Part shown: positions 1 through 8,516 of the stretch, piece by piece
Position numbering within the stretch: the first letter of the stretch is position 1
Layout of the letters: the number at the start of each line of letters is the position of its first letter
Assembly: GCA_002309835.1 (NCBI GenBank)
Contig: DBYL01000019.1
Location: 1-64,000, forward strand
Direction: 5' to 3'
DNA length: 64,000 bases
DNA from: Bacteroidales bacterium UBA1187
Lineage (GTDB): Bacteria > Bacteroidota > Bacteroidia > Bacteroidales > Paludibacteraceae
Notes under the pieces: generated by a model
The model's input: only the letters and a program-made list of their open reading frames with translations
What the model was told of the DNA's origin: nothing
Database searches by the model: none
Translations under genes and position numbers: made by a program

Positions 1-269
1 AACACGTCATTCAGTTGCTCTGCTTGCAGTCCTTTCAAACGCTCATCGTCGAAATCCGCGTAGCCGAAAGGCACACCTCGACGTTGCAAAGCCTGATAGC
101 ACATAGTGGATTTGCCGCTACGTCGCACACCTATTACAACCTGCGCCTGCGGGCTGTTTATCTCCACAAGTGCTTCTTCAGGTCGATGGCACAATGTCTC
201 TTGTGCGCGTGCCTCCAACTCCTCTTTCTGCTCTGAGAGGATAACCTCTAATGTTCTGGTATCTATCAT
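1..269 (-). CDS. AAA-family ATP-binding protein, N-terminal part (runs off the left edge)
   Basis: Reading the minus strand from the ATG at 269, the frame is open to the window edge (89 codons). A Walker A P-loop (VIGVRRSGKST) lies around residues 45-55, followed by GVPFGYADFDDERL, which is typical of the Bacteroidota AAA ATPases that carry a C-terminal DUF4143 domain. Only the N-terminus is present, so DUF4143 itself is not seen. Function is unknown for most members; they are common accessory genes. A good TTG-N20-TAnnTTTG promoter lies at 290-320, and a three-copy repeat array sits just upstream of it. The assignment to a P-loop ATPase is firm; the subfamily is inferred from the motif context. 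Confidence 0.8.
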   Translation of the reverse strand, partial: MIDTRTLEVILSEQKEELEARAQETLCHRPEEALVEINSPQAQVVIGVRRSGKSTMCYQALQRRGVPFGYADFDDERLKGLQAEQLNDV

Positions 270-289
270 AGTTTATCCGTTTTGTGCCG

Positions 290-320
290 CAAAGGTACAA
301 CTTTTTTCCCAATTATGCAA
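290..320 (-). promoter_or_regulatory. Promoter of the leftward ATPase gene
   Basis: On the minus strand, TTG (320-318) is followed after 20 bases by TACCTTTG (297-290), the Bacteroidota -33/-7 arrangement. The ATG at 269 is about 20 bases downstream. Confidence 0.8.
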
Positions 321-344
321 TAGTTGGTACCACTTTTTTGCTCT

Positions 345-424
345 CAAAACGCAATATTTTGCAATTTTCCTTATTTCAGAACGCGATATTTTACAACTTT
401 CGACAATTCAAAACGCAATATTTT
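345..424. repeat. Three direct repeats, 32-bp period
   Basis: Near-identical 16-mers begin at 345, 377 and 409 (core AACGCRATATTTT), each followed by RCAA-type sequence, giving an exact 32-bp period (about three helical turns). The array lies immediately upstream of the -33 element of the leftward ATPase promoter, so it could be an operator. A more degenerate GCAATA element near 317 may be a fourth copy, out of phase. Confidence 0.7.
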
Positions 425-589
425 ACAAGTTCTCTTCGTCTATTACATCGATAACTGATGTCTCTTCTTCGTTCTTTATCTTCATTGTGCCCGCAAAATA
501 CAGAAATAAATCAGAAACCCGCCTCAAAACTTGTGTAATCCAAATTTTTTTCTGACTTGCGCAAGTTTTTCGCTCCTTTTTTTGATTAG

Positions 590-667
590 GGACAAAAAAA
601 ATCGTCATCCGTGTGGGTGACGATTAGCGATTCCGCCATTTGCATTTCCTAAAGAAATGTAAAATAA
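590..667 (-). ncRNA. Candidate small RNA, leftward
   Basis: A TACTTTTG -7 box lies on the minus strand at 681-674, and a strong intrinsic terminator follows at 625-594. The predicted RNA of about 75 nt has a first hairpin (CATTTC / GAAATG, about 650-640) and then the terminator stem. No open reading frame of note lies within it. The -33 element is imperfect (ATG rather than TTG at the expected 20-base spacing), so the promoter is the weak point. Confidence 0.4.
594..625 (-). terminator. Intrinsic terminator, leftward
   Basis: Ten-base arms at 600-609 and 616-625 (AATCGTCAYC / GGTGACGATT) form a stem with a 6-base loop; on the minus strand it is followed by a run of seven or more T. The only leftward transcript it can end is the candidate RNA starting near 667, because the gene beyond is rightward. 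Confidence 0.7.
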
Positions 668-734
668 AGTTGGCAAAAGTACCGATTTTGAGAGAATTTT
701 GCATTTTTTCTTTTCATATATCAAGAAAAAGTTG

Positions 735-742
735 TACCTTTG
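735..742 (+). promoter_or_regulatory. -7 box for the surface-protein locus
   Basis: TACCTTTG fits TAnnTTTG. No TTG is found 20 bases upstream (TTT at 712-714). An in-frame ATG at 740 overlaps this box and cannot be the start of a gene transcribed from it. Confidence 0.65.
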
Positions 743-759
743 CGCCGCTTTTTGTCGGC

Positions 760-785
760 GCACGAGTACATGCGTATGTACGTGC
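760..785 (+). other. 5' UTR hairpin upstream of the Lnb-like gene
   Basis: GTACAT (766-771), loop GCGT, ATGTAC (776-781) form a perfect 6-bp stem, extended after a 2-base bulge by GCAC (760-763) / GTGC (782-785). It falls between the -7 box and the chosen ATG at 806. Confidence 0.55.
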
Positions 786-805
786 GAGGACAGAGGATAA
801 GAACA

Positions 806-1990
806 ATGAGCAAAGAAATGAAAAGATGGCTATACATAATGTTGCTGTTATTCGCCTCAATGACAAGTTGGGCGAATAATGACTCATTGTCCGTAGCCGA
901 ACGCAACGCCCAACTCGGTTTCAACGATACTATCAACCGCTTTGCAGATGATTTTATTGAGGCGAGCGTGTTATTAGCAGACCAGGGGTATGAACTATTT
1001 TCTATCTTCGGCCATATGGCATTGCGCTTAAAATGCCAATACTTTGATATGGATTATGTGTTTACATACGAAGGTGAACGAATTGATGATCGTCTGTGGT
1101 CGTTCATAAAAGGCGATTTGAAAATGGGTGTTTTCTCTATTCCCGCGCATGAATATATTGATGAGTTTGAATCGGCAAAAAAAGGATTAGTTGAATACAA
1201 GTTAAAATTGACACCCGAACAAGAAATGCGCTTGTGGGAGAAAGTGGAAAGGGAGATGATGTCTAAAAAGGAGATTAAATACGATCTGTTTACGCATGGT
1301 TGTGCCGCAAGCATTCGGGACTGGATAACAGAAGTTGTTCGCCCCGAGGAAATTGTTTATCAGCAACCAATGTGTACACATGGAAAACTGATATCAGACA
1401 TCTTCTTTAATCACACGGCTCCAGACTGGGCGCAGTTCCCGATTGCTACTATTGGTGGAGGCCCACTCGTGTTTGGAAATACACTGACTGACTTGCAGCG
1501 TTTGGTCGCTCCGCGTGATTTGGTATATGAGTGGCAACGCGCTACCGTTCAGGGTGAGCCGCTCTTAGCTAAAGAGGGTGTCCGTATTGCGCAATATGAG
1601 CCAATCAAGAAAACATGGTTCTCTCCACTCGTGTTTAGCCTCTTGATCTTGCTATTATGCATCGCGAATTTATTTATTTCACAGACATATTGGGATTGGA
1701 TTATGTTAGTTGGATATACTGCTCTTGGATGCGTGGTGGTATTCACTCATTTCTTCCACCCCATGTCTGTTATCGGCTGGAGTTGGTTAGCAATACCATT
1801 TAACCCGCTTCCCGCTGTTTTTTGGCATTGGAGAGACAAATGGGCTATTCCGTTTGCAGCCATCATCGCGCTATGGTGTGTGGTGATTTTGGTGATACCT
1901 CATCGCATTACTACCTACGCACACATTATTTTAGCTATTGCATTTGCATTAGTTTGTATAAAAACAAAGATAGTACTTGTTAAAGCATGA
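806..1990 (+). CDS. DUF4105 (Lnb-type) membrane protein
   Basis: A 394-aa protein with a signal peptide (about residues 1-24), a periplasmic DUF4105/Lnb_N domain and five hydrophobic segments from about residue 272 to the end. The family signature is visible as IFGHMALRL with His70 and as THGCAASIRDWI with His164 and Cys166, which fit the conserved His and Cys of this NlpC/P60-like fold. The family includes Enterococcus Lnb, which moves an acyl chain on lipoproteins; whether this protein does the same is inference. The start at 806 was chosen because an earlier in-frame ATG (740) overlaps the -7 box; ATG 818 is also possible. Its stop overlaps the next start by four bases (ATGA), so it is translated together with the giant surface protein. 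Base composition is AT-rich, like the 5' part of that gene. Confidence 0.8.
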   Translation: MSKEMKRWLYIMLLLFASMTSWANNDSLSVAERNAQLGFNDTINRFADDFIEASVLLADQGYELFSIFGHMALRLKCQYFDMDYVFTYEGERIDDRLWSFIKGDLKMGVFSIPAHEYIDEFESAKKGLVEYKLKLTPEQEMRLWEKVEREMMSKKEIKYDLFTHGCAASIRDWITEVVRPEEIVYQQPMCTHGKLISDIFFNHTAPDWAQFPIATIGGGPLVFGNTLTDLQRLVAPRDLVYEWQRATVQGEPLLAKEGVRIAQYEPIKKTWFSPLVFSLLILLLCIANLFISQTYWDWIMLVGYTALGCVVVFTHFFHPMSVIGWSWLAIPFNPLPAVFWHWRDKWAIPFAAIIALWCVVILVIPHRITTYAHIILAIAFALVCIKTKIVLVKA

Positions 1991-4900
1991 ATAAGATTTT
2001 TAAAATATTTCTATTAGTTTTTGCTCTGCTCGGCGGCATAATCCATGCATTCGGAGGATCATCGAGTGCGCATTTCTATGCAAAACAATCGGCTAATACG
2101 CCAGATGGCGCTGGTAAGATATATGTTTACCGAGGAGGTGGTGATAGCCGATCACCATACGACAAGTTGATTTTGCCTAATGAATCCGATTGGGCTTGGG
2201 TTGAAGATGGTTCAGAAACAGAAGATATCACTATTAATGATAGTAACGAACCGGATGGTTGGATTGACTTTTATGCATCCAGTGGTAATGATTCGAAAAA
2301 GAATGTTGCGGCTTTGCATGTGTATTTTTTTGCAAAACCGAGTACAGGATATCAGTTTGATGGATGGTATGAGAACTCAAATGAGACTTCTCCAATGACG
2401 GGATCTACGGAACATTATAGCCTTACTCAGCAACGCAATAATCCTCCTACTACATGGAATAATGGAAATCCAGAAACTACTCCGGCAGCAACTGGTGTAT
2501 GGGAAGGAATACATTATTTGCGTTATTTATGTAGGGCATCGAATGGACAAAATAACAAAGAAGCATACGCAAAATTTAGTGTTAAACCTCGTGACATCAT
2601 CTTAGGTGGTACCGGTTTTGATGACGTAACCTATACCGCCACCGGATACGTGGGTTCTGTCGGAAAAACCTCTCAAACACTAAGCAGCACTTCCAGTGAT
2701 ATAGACTTAGCACTTACATACGACTCCGAAAAGTACACGTTCGAGGGATGGTTATGGGCAGAAGGTGGTTTTACAGGAGGTGACACGATTAGCAAAGCCG
2801 CATCTTACAACTATCCGCTTACAACGACCTATGTGGCCAATGGTATGACAAGTTCTAACAAAGTGCATATCTGGCCGGTTGTAAAACGAAAAATAGTGCC
2901 TGTTGCAGAAGTGACTCATAATGCTGTTACTACGCCTTATGAGACATGGGAGGAAGCAATAGCCGCTGCGAAAGCAGTAGGTGTCAGTGGAGCTACTATT
3001 ACTCTATTCAAAGATGTGTCAGGTATTGCTTCGGCACAAGTGATTGATCGAGATATCACGCTCGATCTCAATGGCCATACTCTTGCAGGTACAGCCAACT
3101 ATCTTTTCACAGTTACAGGCAGCGGTACAGATTTTACCATCTGCAACGGAAGCGTTGCTGAGGGCCAAATCTCATTTAGCACCAGCACGGTACAATACTC
3201 ATATGCAGTTGCTGTACAATCCGGAGCTAAACTAATCCTCCAGTCCGGTAAAATATATTCCAACAATACCAAAAGTGATGGATCTGGACGATGTGTAGAG
3301 ATTCAAAGCGGAGCTACGTTAGAGATGACCGGTGGCGCTATTGAGGCACAGTCTTTGCAAAGCGCATATGCACTCATCAACCGAGGCACTGCTACGATTA
3401 GTGGTGGTGACATCTATGGTCATACTACAAGTGCTGCAACAGCAGTTGGATTCTACAATGTGGGAACCTCTGCTTCTATCACCGGCGGCACTTTCCGCGC
3501 ATATGCAGCAACAACTACAGCGTACGGAATTAATCAGAATGTGAATAACACGATCACCATCAACAATGCTATTGTGCGTGCTGAGGCTGTTACCAGTACT
3601 GCTTATGCGTTGGCGCGTAGTAATGGTGTGATGGTGGTGAATAGCGGAAAATACAATGCCGTAGCTCCATCAACTGTAGCGGCAGTCAATGTTACGAATA
3701 AAGCCCAAATTACCTTACAAGGTGGTATTTACCGCACTAATACTAGTATAGCCAACTGTTGCGCAAGTGGGTACGGATGTTATGAATTGGTTCGTGGCGA
3801 AGATTGGAATGCCGGGTATCGCTACGAGGTGCTTCCAACATCACAGGCTCGTAACTTCCGAGTAGTGGCAGATGGAACATCGACCTATTATACTTCATTT
3901 GCAGATGTAAATACATTTATCAATGCTAGTAGTTCTCCAATTATTCAGGTGTTCTTAATAGTTCCTGAATATACCATCCCAGCTGGTAATTACACCTTGC
4001 CGCCGCAAGCTGACTTAATAGTGCCGCATAATAGTGGCGTTGCAGGTGCGATATTACAACCTGCAACGACCGATAATACCAAATCTACTCCTTCTTTATT
4101 TAGAAGGTTGAATTTTGCCAGTGGAGTTAACCTAACCGCAAATGGAAATATTTGCGTGTGCGGTGATATAGCGGCTATTCAGGGTGCACAAATAACGGGT
4201 ATTGTCACTGGCCCTTATGGCAGATTGCATTTAAATGAGAATAGTCATATTCAATTAGGCTCATCAAGTACTTTATATGCTTGGGGATATATTTCCGGCA
4301 CAGGTACTATTGACGCACCTTCCGGTTCTACCGTATGGGAAAGTTTCCAATTCGACTGGCGAGGCGGAGGCCATGTGAGTGATGTGTATGATGAGGTCTT
4401 CCCTGTCAACCAATACTACATCCAAAACATTGAGGCCTCATTAACATTGCATGGTGGAGCTGTAGAAAAACTATTTACGGCATTGTATGTACCCACTTTC
4501 TCCAAAAAGGTCGAAACAGATGCTACCTTTGTAGGAAATGACGGTATGTTTAAATTGGAATCTGGTTCTACGCTCACCAAACATTATGATAGCACCAATG
4601 ACCGACAGATCTTCGACATTAATGGTAATTGTGCTCTTCAAAATGTTGCGTTAACGCTCAATACGGGTATTATGGATGTGGATATTGATTCCAAGGACTA
4701 TGAATTACCGTTCACAAATAATATGACCGTCAACATCCATAGTGGTACTGCAACTATTAAATATGATGTAGATATATTAGCGGACACAAAAATCGTAGTT
4801 GATGCAGGGGCTACTGTTAGCCTTCTGAAAAACGTGTTTGTGTACGATAAAGATGACTGGGCATACAATATTACTGGAGGAACCAATACAACAGGATATT

Positions 4901-7641
4901 TTGCCATTAGCGGAGATGTCACCCGCGTTCCCTATACCGTAGCATCAAGAGGAGCGAGAAACACGTCCACTATGCAAGATGGTACCATTGTGGTTAACGG
5001 AACACTCCGCACGGAGAGTTCAAATGGTTATCTTTATACGACCTCAAAAGGAGCTAATATCTGCTCGGACGGAGGCGGTGTAATCGTCTTAACCAATGGA
5101 GTAGGCACCAAGACCTCTATCAAGCAGCAAGTCAATTCTGCATCTAAGACCGCGGATGTACCGGTTGGGCCTGCTCAATTGCACAATGCCGATGGTTCTT
5201 ACACTGCCTCCGCGGGCTCTGCTGCCGGCACTACGGTGTATTACAAAAATGGACACTGGGGATGGGTTGGAACATGGAAGGACTATGATGGTACGGTCAT
5301 CAAGGTTGCAAAAACCTGTACTGAATCACAACTGGCAGGTCAGGCGCCATCTAATCCGACAAGACCGGAAGATGAATGTGGGACTTATTCGTTTAAGGAG
5401 TGGTCTACATCTCGTGATGCCACCAAGCAGGAGATCGTATATACTGCTACATATACCTCCACAGCTAAGACTTATTCTGTTACCTATGCGGCAGGTGCTA
5501 ACGGATCCGGCACTGTAGCAGCAGGAACTAAGACTTGCGGAGAAGACTTCACGCTCTCCAGCAGTACGTTTACTCGCGTTGGTTATACGCAAACAGGCTG
5601 GAGCACCGAGGATGGTGGAGCAAAAGCTTATAACCTTGGCGGTACATACACAACAAACGCTGCTATTACCTTGTATCCGTTCTGGACTATTAACAAATAT
5701 ACTATACTCTGGAAAAATGAGGATGGTTCAAGCACAATAGAAACGGATGAAAACCAAACATATGGTTCCGCAACTGTGTATAATGGAGCAACGCCGACCA
5801 AAGCCGCAACGGAGGAATACACCTATACCTTTGATGGTTGGGCAACAAGTGCCGGTGGAGCAAAAGTTTATGATAACGGTTCCACTCCTGCCGTTACCGG
5901 TGATGCCACCTATTACGCACACTTCAGCAGCTCCGAGCGCTTCTACGGCAAGCGGTTGGATATCGTGGATTGGACGAGTGAATATATCATCGTGAATGCG
6001 ACTAATCTAAGGGCTGCGACGGGAGGAACGGGTTGGACAATCAACTATAATAGTACCGACTACACGAAAGCCAATCTGGAGACGAACAGAACCGTCAAAC
6101 TGGCTCGCGGAGGTGCTTCCGCCGATAGCGAAATACTGATTAAGTTCAGCGGTACCGACGGTGTGGAATCGCGTCAGAAATATCGCGTGCCTTATCTAGT
6201 TACCACAAACCAGAACTTATCCGCGCTATCGCCGACTCCAACAACAAGCAGCGTGGTTTATGTGAAGACCGGTTCTACTTTGACAGTTTCAGCAGACGCA
6301 ACCATCTCTAAACTCTTTATAAGTCCGGGTGCAAACGTAGCGATCAGCGATGGCGTTACGTTGACGATTACGGATTCCTTAGTACTTCGTACACTGCCGT
6401 GGCAAAGCGCTGCAATTAGCGGTGATTTCACTGCCGGCCATACCTATTACACGCGTATAGGTCCGGATAAGTATCAAACGATAAACGGTCTGAATGGTAC
6501 CACAACGTATGTTCCGTCCACCTATTACCAGTTTGCGATTCCGTTTGATTGCAACATTGCGGATGTACGTCTGTCGGATGGTACTACTCCTGCATATGAG
6601 ACCACTTGGGCACTGAAATACTATAGCGAATCGAAACGTGCTAACGATCGCGCAGAGGCTAATAACTGGATATTCGTGACCAATACCGGTGCGGACACGA
6701 AGATCAAAGCCCACACAGGTTATGAGTTCATGTCGAATTATAAGTTCTATCGTGAATACTATTTCCCCGTAACGCCGCCGACAACGACTACAGACGTAGC
6801 CGTAACGCGTACCGGAAGCGACGATGTGAACTCCGGTTGGAATATGATTTGTTCGCCGTTGATGAGTCGTCACTACCGAAATCCGGTTCCGGAAGATGCG
6901 GTAGTATGCTTGTTGACAGAGAATGATGATTATGAGCAGAAGATCCCAGATCATTTCCATCCTGCGATTCCGTTCTTCTATCAAGCCGCCGCAAGTGGTA
7001 ATGTGTCGTTTGCAGGCACAAGTACAGAGCCTTCGTTGGCTCCGCGTCGTAAAGCCGCAGTAGCCGAACCGGTACGTATCCAATGGATCCATCTGGATAT
7101 CAAGGATGCGGACGGACAAGGCGATCAGACGAGCATATATGCTCACCCGACGCGTTACGAAGAGCGCTACCAGACCGGTATCGATGTAGCGAAACAGTCG
7201 CTTACCGCTTCGCGCGCAACGCTATACACTTCGCATAGCTATGGCGAGATGGCGTTCGCCGGTGTATCCGATGCATTATTAGAGCAAGGCGTGGCGCTGA
7301 CGGTTTATAGCCCGAAGGCACAGGAACTGACGATATCGATGCGCGAAAATGCATGGCTCAACCGCATGGCATACGTATGGTTGTTCGATAGCGAAACGGG
7401 CACATACACCGACCTGCTGGATTCGGATGCCACCATCGAAGTGAATGCCGGCACGACGGCGAACCGATTCTATATCATCGGTCGCTTCTTCGCTCCGCAG
7501 ATCACAACGGATTTAGAGCCTACCTCCGACTCCTCTCAGAAGGGAAGAGAGGTGGAGAAACTGCTCATCCATGATAAATTATATATCCGTATCAACGGCG
7601 TATTGTATGACGCAACGGGTAAAACAGTCAATTTGAAATAA
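1987..7641 (+). CDS. Giant exported surface protein (beta-helix, InlB-type repeats, short C-terminal tag)
   Basis: An 1884-aa protein with an N-terminal signal peptide (about residues 1-23). Residues about 330-650 have the short, repetitive strands of a right-handed beta-helix (DITLDLNGHTLAG near residue 357, then many 'SGG.I' turns). Residues about 1095-1318 contain Listeria/Bacteroides (InlB B-type) repeats, for example GWSTEDGGAKAY and GWATSAGGAKVY. The last ~28 residues (LLIHDKLYIRINGVLYDATG) match the short C-terminal tag of neighbouring proteins and resemble a T9SS sorting tail. It is probably a cell-surface adhesin or fibre; no catalytic motif is evident. GC rises sharply near position 5870, from about 36% to above 50% in hand-counted 60-base samples, so the gene looks mosaic. 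Confidence 0.8.
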   Translation: MNKIFKIFLLVFALLGGIIHAFGGSSSAHFYAKQSANTPDGAGKIYVYRGGGDSRSPYDKLILPNESDWAWVEDGSETEDITINDSNEPDGWIDFYASSGNDSKKNVAALHVYFFAKPSTGYQFDGWYENSNETSPMTGSTEHYSLTQQRNNPPTTWNNGNPETTPAATGVWEGIHYLRYLCRASNGQNNKEAYAKFSVKPRDIILGGTGFDDVTYTATGYVGSVGKTSQTLSSTSSDIDLALTYDSEKYTFEGWLWAEGGFTGGDTISKAASYNYPLTTTYVANGMTSSNKVHIWPVVKRKIVPVAEVTHNAVTTPYETWEEAIAAAKAVGVSGATITLFKDVSGIASAQVIDRDITLDLNGHTLAGTANYLFTVTGSGTDFTICNGSVAEGQISFSTSTVQYSYAVAVQSGAKLILQSGKIYSNNTKSDGSGRCVEIQSGATLEMTGGAIEAQSLQSAYALINRGTATISGGDIYGHTTSAATAVGFYNVGTSASITGGTFRAYAATTTAYGINQNVNNTITINNAIVRAEAVTSTAYALARSNGVMVVNSGKYNAVAPSTVAAVNVTNKAQITLQGGIYRTNTSIANCCASGYGCYELVRGEDWNAGYRYEVLPTSQARNFRVVADGTSTYYTSFADVNTFINASSSPIIQVFLIVPEYTIPAGNYTLPPQADLIVPHNSGVAGAILQPATTDNTKSTPSLFRRLNFASGVNLTANGNICVCGDIAAIQGAQITGIVTGPYGRLHLNENSHIQLGSSSTLYAWGYISGTGTIDAPSGSTVWESFQFDWRGGGHVSDVYDEVFPVNQYYIQNIEASLTLHGGAVEKLFTALYVPTFSKKVETDATFVGNDGMFKLESGSTLTKHYDSTNDRQIFDINGNCALQNVALTLNTGIMDVDIDSKDYELPFTNNMTVNIHSGTATIKYDVDILADTKIVVDAGATVSLLKNVFVYDKDDWAYNITGGTNTTGYFAISGDVTRVPYTVASRGARNTSTMQDGTIVVNGTLRTESSNGYLYTTSKGANICSDGGGVIVLTNGVGTKTSIKQQVNSASKTADVPVGPAQLHNADGSYTASAGSAAGTTVYYKNGHWGWVGTWKDYDGTVIKVAKTCTESQLAGQAPSNPTRPEDECGTYSFKEWSTSRDATKQEIVYTATYTSTAKTYSVTYAAGANGSGTVAAGTKTCGEDFTLSSSTFTRVGYTQTGWSTEDGGAKAYNLGGTYTTNAAITLYPFWTINKYTILWKNEDGSSTIETDENQTYGSATVYNGATPTKAATEEYTYTFDGWATSAGGAKVYDNGSTPAVTGDATYYAHFSSSERFYGKRLDIVDWTSEYIIVNATNLRAATGGTGWTINYNSTDYTKANLETNRTVKLARGGASADSEILIKFSGTDGVESRQKYRVPYLVTTNQNLSALSPTPTTSSVVYVKTGSTLTVSADATISKLFISPGANVAISDGVTLTITDSLVLRTLPWQSAAISGDFTAGHTYYTRIGPDKYQTINGLNGTTTYVPSTYYQFAIPFDCNIADVRLSDGTTPAYETTWALKYYSESKRANDRAEANNWIFVTNTGADTKIKAHTGYEFMSNYKFYREYYFPVTPPTTTTDVAVTRTGSDDVNSGWNMICSPLMSRHYRNPVPEDAVVCLLTENDDYEQKIPDHFHPAIPFFYQAAASGNVSFAGTSTEPSLAPRRKAAVAEPVRIQWIHLDIKDADGQGDQTSIYAHPTRYEERYQTGIDVAKQSLTASRATLYTSHSYGEMAFAGVSDALLEQGVALTVYSPKAQELTISMRENAWLNRMAYVWLFDSETGTYTDLLDSDATIEVNAGTTANRFYIIGRFFAPQITTDLEPTSDSSQKGREVEKLLIHDKLYIRINGVLYDATGKTVNLK

Positions 7642-7687
7642 GGTATTAGTTTGAATTATAGAGCCTGTGAAGGTTCGGTAAGGTATA

Positions 7688-8515
7688 ATGAGAAATAAGA
7701 TCAAGGGTCCTCGCGGTGCAGCGATAGTATTCCTATGCATAGCGTTGGCTGCCATGTGGCTCATCGCGGTATACGGCACCTACGAGGATTCTAAACGCGA
7801 GAAATATGAGGTCCGCATCACGCCGGGTGCTGTGAGTTATGGTACTCACTCCACGGCCCTGATGCCGATGGCGGTAGCCCCGGCGCGCACAAGCGTGCCG
7901 ATGGTGAGCGCCAATGCCGTACATAGTTATGCGCATCATGGTCACGCGTCCGCACCTACCGTTTCGTCAGGCAAAGGACTATATACCACTTCTTCGGCCA
8001 GAGTGAAGACTATTGGTTCGGGTAATGGTGGCGGAGGTTGGGCAACCGGTAGTTCGCCATCCTCATCCTCGCAACGCGGAATCAGCTATAGCAGCGGCTC
8101 GGTAAGCATGCCCACCTTGGCGATGAATAGTTCGCTACTCACCACAACATCCGCTGCGCAGAAGAATACACAAGAGACCGCCACACGTTACGGTATCGGA
8201 CCGAGACGAGCTAAACCGAGCCCGGGTACTACCGGCGCTGATGGAGAATGGTATGATGGAGGCGAAGGCGATAGCGATTGGTGGTGGTACGATGAATACA
8301 ATGATGAATGGTATCAAGTAACTACTGATGACATGCGACCAGCTGAAGATGGTACCGGTAATTTTTGGAAATATAATGGAAGTACATGGGACTATGTCGA
8401 TGATAAAGGCAACCCTGTATTAACCCCTATGGGAGAAACACCGTGGATAATTATGATACTACTTGCATGCGCGTACGCGTTAACTACATATAGAAAATAT
8501 AAAAAGACTGCATAA
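7688..8515 (+). CDS. 275-aa membrane protein with P-x-G-E-x-P-W C-terminal segment
   Basis: I cannot assign a family. A hydrophobic segment at residues about 10-28 could be a signal anchor. The middle (about 60-170) is low-complexity Ser/Thr/Gly. A Trp/Tyr/Asp-rich stretch (DSDWWWYDEYNDEWY, about 198-212) follows, and the C-terminus is PMGETPW, a hydrophobic helix and a basic tail (RKYKK). That layout (short motif, membrane helix, positive tail) is that of a C-terminal sorting or anchoring signal, though no sortase or exosortase gene is seen in the window. It sits 46 bases after the giant protein and one base before the next gene, so it is probably in the same operon. Confidence 0.7.
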   Translation: MRNKIKGPRGAAIVFLCIALAAMWLIAVYGTYEDSKREKYEVRITPGAVSYGTHSTALMPMAVAPARTSVPMVSANAVHSYAHHGHASAPTVSSGKGLYTTSSARVKTIGSGNGGGGWATGSSPSSSSQRGISYSSGSVSMPTLAMNSSLLTTTSAAQKNTQETATRYGIGPRRAKPSPGTTGADGEWYDGGEGDSDWWWYDEYNDEWYQVTTDDMRPAEDGTGNFWKYNGSTWDYVDDKGNPVLTPMGETPWIIMILLACAYALTTYRKYKKTA

Positions 8516-8516
8516 G

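Larger units (their letters stand above)
270..805. other. Intergenic region between divergent genes
   Basis: This 536-base stretch holds no convincing protein gene. It contains the ATPase promoter (290-320), the 32-bp repeats (345-424), a leftward terminator (594-625) with a possible small-RNA promoter (674-681), the rightward -7 box (735-742) and a 5' UTR hairpin (760-785). Between about 425 and 590 I see only AT-rich sequence and a short palindrome ACTTGCGCAAGT near 556. Confidence 0.7.

Noticed and set aside
345..424. CRISPR array
   Set aside because: Only three short repeats, spacers partly similar to each other, no leader and no cas genes in the window.
423..608. A 61-codon minus-strand frame in the first intergenic region
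   Set aside because: It runs through the T-rich side of the terminator at 594-625, has no good start context and no recognisable domain.
740..805. Upstream start of the Lnb-like gene
   Set aside because: The first ATG (740) overlaps the -7 promoter box, so it cannot be translated from that transcript; 806 fits the signal peptide.
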